From: Streptomyces sp. CNH099
GTDB taxonomy: Bacteria > Actinomycetota > Actinomycetes > Streptomycetales > Streptomycetaceae
Assembly: GCA_000514715.1 (NCBI GenBank)
Contig: KI911459.1
Span: 677,594-741,593, forward strand
Length of the DNA stretch: 64,000 nucleotides
Direction of reading: 5' to 3'
The position numbers were made by a program, and so were the translations under genes. Below are positions 60,967 through 64,000 of the stretch, piece by piece. Within the stretch, counting starts at the first letter, position 1, and each line of letters starts with the position of its first letter. Below the pieces are notes generated by a model that was not told where the DNA came from, did not search any database, and was given only the letters and a program-made list of their open reading frames with translations.

Positions 60967-61371
60967 TCAGTCGTCCGGCCCGGCGACCTCGCCGAAGTCG
61001 CGGTCCCGGGGCTGCGGCTCCTGCCCCTGCCCGTGCGAGGGGGCCTTGGCCACGTCCGGCGGCAGCGCCAGCCCGTAGTGGTGGTAGAGCTGCAGCTCCT
61101 GCCCGGGGGAGAGGTGCCGCCCGACGCCGAAGCCCGGCGCGGCCTTGATCAGCTCCCGGTCGTAGGGCACCCGCAGCCCCTCGTCGGCCAGCTCGCTCGG
61201 CCCCAGCGGCACGAACGCGTCACGGTGGAACAGGCCCGTGCGCACCGCCGCCCACTGCGGGGTGCCGGTGGCGTCGTCGAGGTACACCTCGTCGACGGTC
61301 CCGAGCTTCTCGCCGCTGCTGTCGTACGCGCGCACGCCGATCAGGCTCCGGGGGTCGATGTCGGTCTGCAC
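60967..61371 (-). CDS. PRC-barrel domain protein
   Basis: 134 residues from GTG 61371, preceded by GGAGG; a GTG at 61383 would overlap that site. The PRC-barrel (about 8-85) shows LIGVRAYDSSGEKLGTVDEVYLDDATG and FVPLGPSELADEGLRVPYDRELI. The acidic/Gln tail (100-134) is disordered. PRC-barrel proteins bind RNA, photosystem or chromosome-partition partners; the role here is unknown. The upstream region (61372-61792) is shared with the riboswitch on the other strand. Confidence 0.87.
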   Translation of the reverse strand: MQTDIDPRSLIGVRAYDSSGEKLGTVDEVYLDDATGTPQWAAVRTGLFHRDAFVPLGPSELADEGLRVPYDRELIKAAPGFGVGRHLSPGQELQLYHHYGLALPPDVAKAPSHGQGQEPQPRDRDFGEVAGPDD

Positions 61372-61502
61372 GGTGCCTCCCACGTCTCGTCACAGCTCCC
61401 GCTGCCTCCACGTAACGGCACAACGCGCCCCGCGGCCACTCGGCGGGCGCCGCAGGGCGCGCCGGCGTACGCGCCCGCATCGGGCTGCGCGGGGGCGTGC
61501 GC

Positions 61503-61511
61503 TGGTACGCT
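61503..61511 (+). promoter_or_regulatory. extended -10 promoter of the glycine riboswitch-gcvP transcript
   Basis: TGG followed by TACGCT (61506-61511), an extended -10, about 20 bases before the first aptamer. No good -35 is seen. Confidence 0.4.
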
Positions 61512-61530
61512 GACCGTGGCTGCAGACCCC

Positions 61531-61735
61531 GTGCGGGAGAGTCCTCCGCCCGCCAGACGGAGGCGCCGAAGGAGCAACTCCTCCCCGGAATCTCTCAGGC
61601 CCCCGTACCGCACGGACGAGGTCACTCTGGAAAGCAGGGCGGGCCGCACGCGGCCCCTCCTCACCGACGGTGCAAGCCGGCGCCCCGAAGCGGGCCGGCG
61701 GTGAAGCTCTCAGGTCCGGATGACAGAGGGGGAGG
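61531..61735 (+). promoter_or_regulatory. tandem glycine riboswitch (gcvT RNA motif) upstream of gcvP
   Basis: Two glycine aptamers in series, the normal cooperative form. The first (about 61531-61636) opens GTGCGGGAGAGTCC and has CGCCGAAGGAGCAA, ATCTCTCAGG and GGACGAGGTCACTCTGGA. The second (about 61637-61735) has GCACGCGGCC, CACCGACGG, AGCTCTCAGG and GGATGACAGAGGGGG. The conserved loop and junction segments (CCGAAGG, CTCTCAGG, GGANGA-CAG/CTCTGG) are in the expected order. The space to the start codon is 57 bases and the AGGAGG is just before it. Glycine binding would turn on glycine cleavage when glycine is plentiful. Confidence 0.93.
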
Positions 61736-61792
61736 CCGTACGGGTGCCCGGCACAGGGGCATCCGCGAAGGTCCGTGCGACCAGGAGGCCCC

Positions 61793-64000
61793 TTGTCCGA
61801 GACGAACGCCCACCGCATCCCGCTTTCCGCCCTGGAGCGCGGCGCCCCCTTCGAGCAGCGGCACATCGGCCCGGACGCGGGTGACCGGGCCAAGATGCTC
61901 GCCCAGGTCGGATACGGCTCGCTGGACGAGCTGACCGACGCCGCCGTACCCGGTCCGATCAAGGGCACCGGCGGCTTCTCGCTGCCGGCGGCCCGCTCCG
62001 AGGCCGAGGTGCTGGCCGAACTGCGCGGGCTGGCCGCGCGCAACGAGGTGCTGACCTCCATGATCGGCCTGGGCTACCACGGCACCCACACGCCGCCCGT
62101 CATCCTGCGCAACGTCATGGAGAACCCCGCCTGGTACACGGCGTACACGCCGTACCAGCCGGAGATATCCCAGGGCCGGCTGGAGGCGCTCCTCAACTTC
62201 CAGACCGTCGTCGCCGACCTCACCGGGCTGCCCACCGCCGGCGCCTCCCTGCTCGACGAGGGCACCGCCGCCGCCGAGGCGATGGCGCTGTCCCGGCGCG
62301 TCGGCAAGGTCAGGGACGGCGTCTTCCTGGTCGACGCCGAGACCCTGCCGCAGACCCTCGCGGTGCTGCGCACCCGCGCCGAGCCGACCGGCGTCGAGGT
62401 CGTCGTCGCCGACCTCGCCGACGGTGTTCCCGCGGAGGTCGCGGAGCGCGGCGTGTTCGGCGTGCTGCTGCAGTATCCGGGCGCCTCCGGTGTCGTACGC
62501 GACCTCACGCCCGTCATCGAGCGGGCGCACGAGCTGGGCGCCGTCGTCACCGTCGCCGCCGACCTGCTCGCGCTCACCCTGCTGACCTCGCCCGGCGCGC
62601 TCGGCGCCGACATCGCGGTCGGCTCCAGCCAGCGCTTCGGCGTCCCGATGGGCTTCGGCGGGCCGCACGCCGGCTACATGTCCGTGCGCTCGACGTTCGC
62701 GCGCAGCCTGCCCGGGCGGCTGGTCGGCGTCTCCAGGGACGCGGACGGCGCGCAGGCGTACCGGCTGGCGCTGCAGACGCGCGAGCAGCACATCCGCCGC
62801 GAGAGGGCCACCAGCAACATCTGCACCGCGCAGGTGCTGCTCGCCGTGATGGCCTCGATGTACGCCGTCTACCACGGCCCCGAGGGACTGGCGGCCATCG
62901 CCCGGCGCACCCACCGCTACGCCGCGGTCCTCGCCGCGGGCCTCAGGGCCGGCGGCGCCGACGTGGTGCACGACGCGTTCTTCGACACCGTCACCGTCCG
63001 CGTCCCCGGCCGGGCCGCCGAGGTCACCGCCCGCGCCCGCAACGCCGGCGTCAACCTCCGCCTCGCCGACGCCGACCACGTCGGCATCTCCTGCGACGAG
63101 ACCACCGTCCGCGACCATCTGGCCGTCGTCTGGGACGCGTTCGGGATCGCCGGGCAGGACGTGGCGGCGCTGGACGCGGCGACCGCCGACGCGCTGCCCG
63201 CCGGGCTGCTGCGCGCCGGCGAGTACCTGACCCACCCGGTCTTCCACCGACACCGCTCCGAGACCGCCCTGCTGCGCTACCTGCGCACGCTCGCCGACCG
63301 GGACTACGCGCTGGACCGCGGCATGATCCCGCTCGGCTCCTGCACCATGAAGCTCAACGCGACCGCCGAGATGGAGGCCGTGACCTGGCCGGAGTTCGCC
63401 GGCCTGCACCCCTTCGCGCCCGCCGACCAGGCCGAGGGCTACCTGACCCTGATCCACGAGCTGGAGGACGGCCTGGCCGCCGTCACCGGCTACGACAAGG
63501 TCTCCCTGCAGCCCAACGCCGGCTCCCAGGGCGAGCTGGCGGGCCTGCTGGCGGTACGGGCGTACCACCGCGCGAACGGCGACGAGCGCCGCACCGTCTG
63601 CCTCATCCCGTCCTCCGCGCACGGCACCAACGCCGCCTCCGCCGTGATGGCCGGCATGCGGGTCGTGGTCGTCAAGACCGCGGAGAACGGCGAGGTGGAC
63701 GCGGCGGACCTGCGCGCGAAGATCGAGCAGCACGGCGACGAACTGGCCGTGCTCATGGTCACCTACCCCTCCACGCACGGCGTGTTCGAGGAGCACATCA
63801 CGGAGATCTGCGACGCCGTGCACGCCGCGGGCGGCCAGGTGTACGTGGACGGGGCCAACCTCAACGCGCTCGTCGGCCTCGCCGGGCCGGGGAAGTTCGG
63901 CGGCGACGTCTCGCATTTGAACCTGCACAAGACGTTCTGCATCCCGCACGGGGGCGGCGGCCCCGGCGTCGGCCCGGTCGCGGTCCGCGAGCACCTCGCG
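61793..64000 (+). CDS. gcvP: glycine dehydrogenase, P protein of glycine cleavage, 3' end outside window
   Basis: 736 residues visible of about 960; the reading frame is still open at base 64000. The start is TTG 61793, with AGGAGG four bases upstream; no ATG or GTG fits. PLP-dependent decarboxylation of glycine, passing the aminomethyl group to H-protein lipoate. Sequence: FEQRHIGPD near the start, GYHGTHTPPVILRN, the N-terminal-half block FGVPMGFGGPHAGYMSVR, SCTMKLNATAEMEA, NAGSQGELAGL and, near the edge, NLHKTFCIPHGGGGPG with the PLP lysine. gcvT and gcvH are not seen in the window, so P is split from its partners or they lie downstream. Confidence 0.97.
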   Translation, partial: MSETNAHRIPLSALERGAPFEQRHIGPDAGDRAKMLAQVGYGSLDELTDAAVPGPIKGTGGFSLPAARSEAEVLAELRGLAARNEVLTSMIGLGYHGTHTPPVILRNVMENPAWYTAYTPYQPEISQGRLEALLNFQTVVADLTGLPTAGASLLDEGTAAAEAMALSRRVGKVRDGVFLVDAETLPQTLAVLRTRAEPTGVEVVVADLADGVPAEVAERGVFGVLLQYPGASGVVRDLTPVIERAHELGAVVTVAADLLALTLLTSPGALGADIAVGSSQRFGVPMGFGGPHAGYMSVRSTFARSLPGRLVGVSRDADGAQAYRLALQTREQHIRRERATSNICTAQVLLAVMASMYAVYHGPEGLAAIARRTHRYAAVLAAGLRAGGADVVHDAFFDTVTVRVPGRAAEVTARARNAGVNLRLADADHVGISCDETTVRDHLAVVWDAFGIAGQDVAALDAATADALPAGLLRAGEYLTHPVFHRHRSETALLRYLRTLADRDYALDRGMIPLGSCTMKLNATAEMEAVTWPEFAGLHPFAPADQAEGYLTLIHELEDGLAAVTGYDKVSLQPNAGSQGELAGLLAVRAYHRANGDERRTVCLIPSSAHGTNAASAVMAGMRVVVVKTAENGEVDAADLRAKIEQHGDELAVLMVTYPSTHGVFEEHITEICDAVHAAGGQVYVDGANLNALVGLAGPGKFGGDVSHLNLHKTFCIPHGGGGPGVGPVAVREHLA

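Overview
The window is a high-GC chromosome segment from a Streptomyces-type actinomycete. The evidence is extreme GC bias at third codon positions, many GTG and a few TTG starts, NsdA-like, SpoIIE-type, roadblock/LC7 and DUF397 proteins, mycothiol-linked enzymes, and a gene order around crr/ptsI, a CDP-alcohol transferase, DUF881-Sbp-DUF881, GarA-like FHA, FtsR-like MerR, DUF151 and gcvP that I remember as conserved across Actinobacteria (from memory, not checked). I found no tRNA, rRNA, CRISPR array, insertion sequence or prophage.

Left part (1-29.6 kb): a Tat-exported serine hydrolase, small-molecule enzymes (VOC protein, two kinase-like phosphotransferases, EEP phosphohydrolase), a DUF397 gene convergent with a leucine-rich-repeat gene across a perfect 86-base palindrome, a mycothiol-dependent isomerase-family protein, an exported GH95 fucosidase, an NsdA-like regulator, a PAS-SpoIIE phosphatase, a HEAT-like repeat protein and a fused hydantoinase/5-oxoprolinase. 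At 19.0-26.3 kb lies a tight three-gene unit encoding a kleisin-like protein, a MukE-like protein and a 1588-residue SMC-like coiled-coil ATPase with odd nucleotide-binding motifs. It resembles MukBEF/MksBEF/Wadjet but has no JetD/MksG nuclease gene beside it. A small membrane protein, a solo roadblock/LC7 protein and glpF-glpK follow.

Middle (about 29.9-41.8 kb): a compact biosynthetic gene cluster I do not recognise. It has a freestanding condensation domain (with a TTA leucine codon), an orphan 524-residue protein, a lysine-2,3-aminomutase-like radical SAM enzyme whose side-chain recognition pair is altered, an ATP-grasp ligase, a sulfotransferase-like protein, a carrier-protein/acyl-AMP-ligase fusion and a three-gene ABC-2 exporter. 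Two RNA-modification enzymes (RluA-type pseudouridine synthase and a minimal SPOUT methyltransferase) face the other way at its edges. My working model is a small beta-amino-acid amide exported by the ABC system, with ribosomal RNA modification as self-protection. The product is unknown.

Right part (41.8-64 kb): a VanX-like dipeptidase, a GH31 glucosidase, acetoacetyl-CoA synthetase, crr-ptsI of the sugar phosphotransferase system, and the conserved block from a CDP-alcohol phosphatidyltransferase through a fused GDP-mannose pyrophosphorylase/degenerate phosphomannomutase, DUF881-Sbp-DUF881, FHA, MerR, DUF151, second MerR, DinB and PRC-barrel genes. It ends in a tandem glycine riboswitch driving gcvP, which runs off the window. 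Starts given here often differ from the longest open frame; the reason is stated with each gene.
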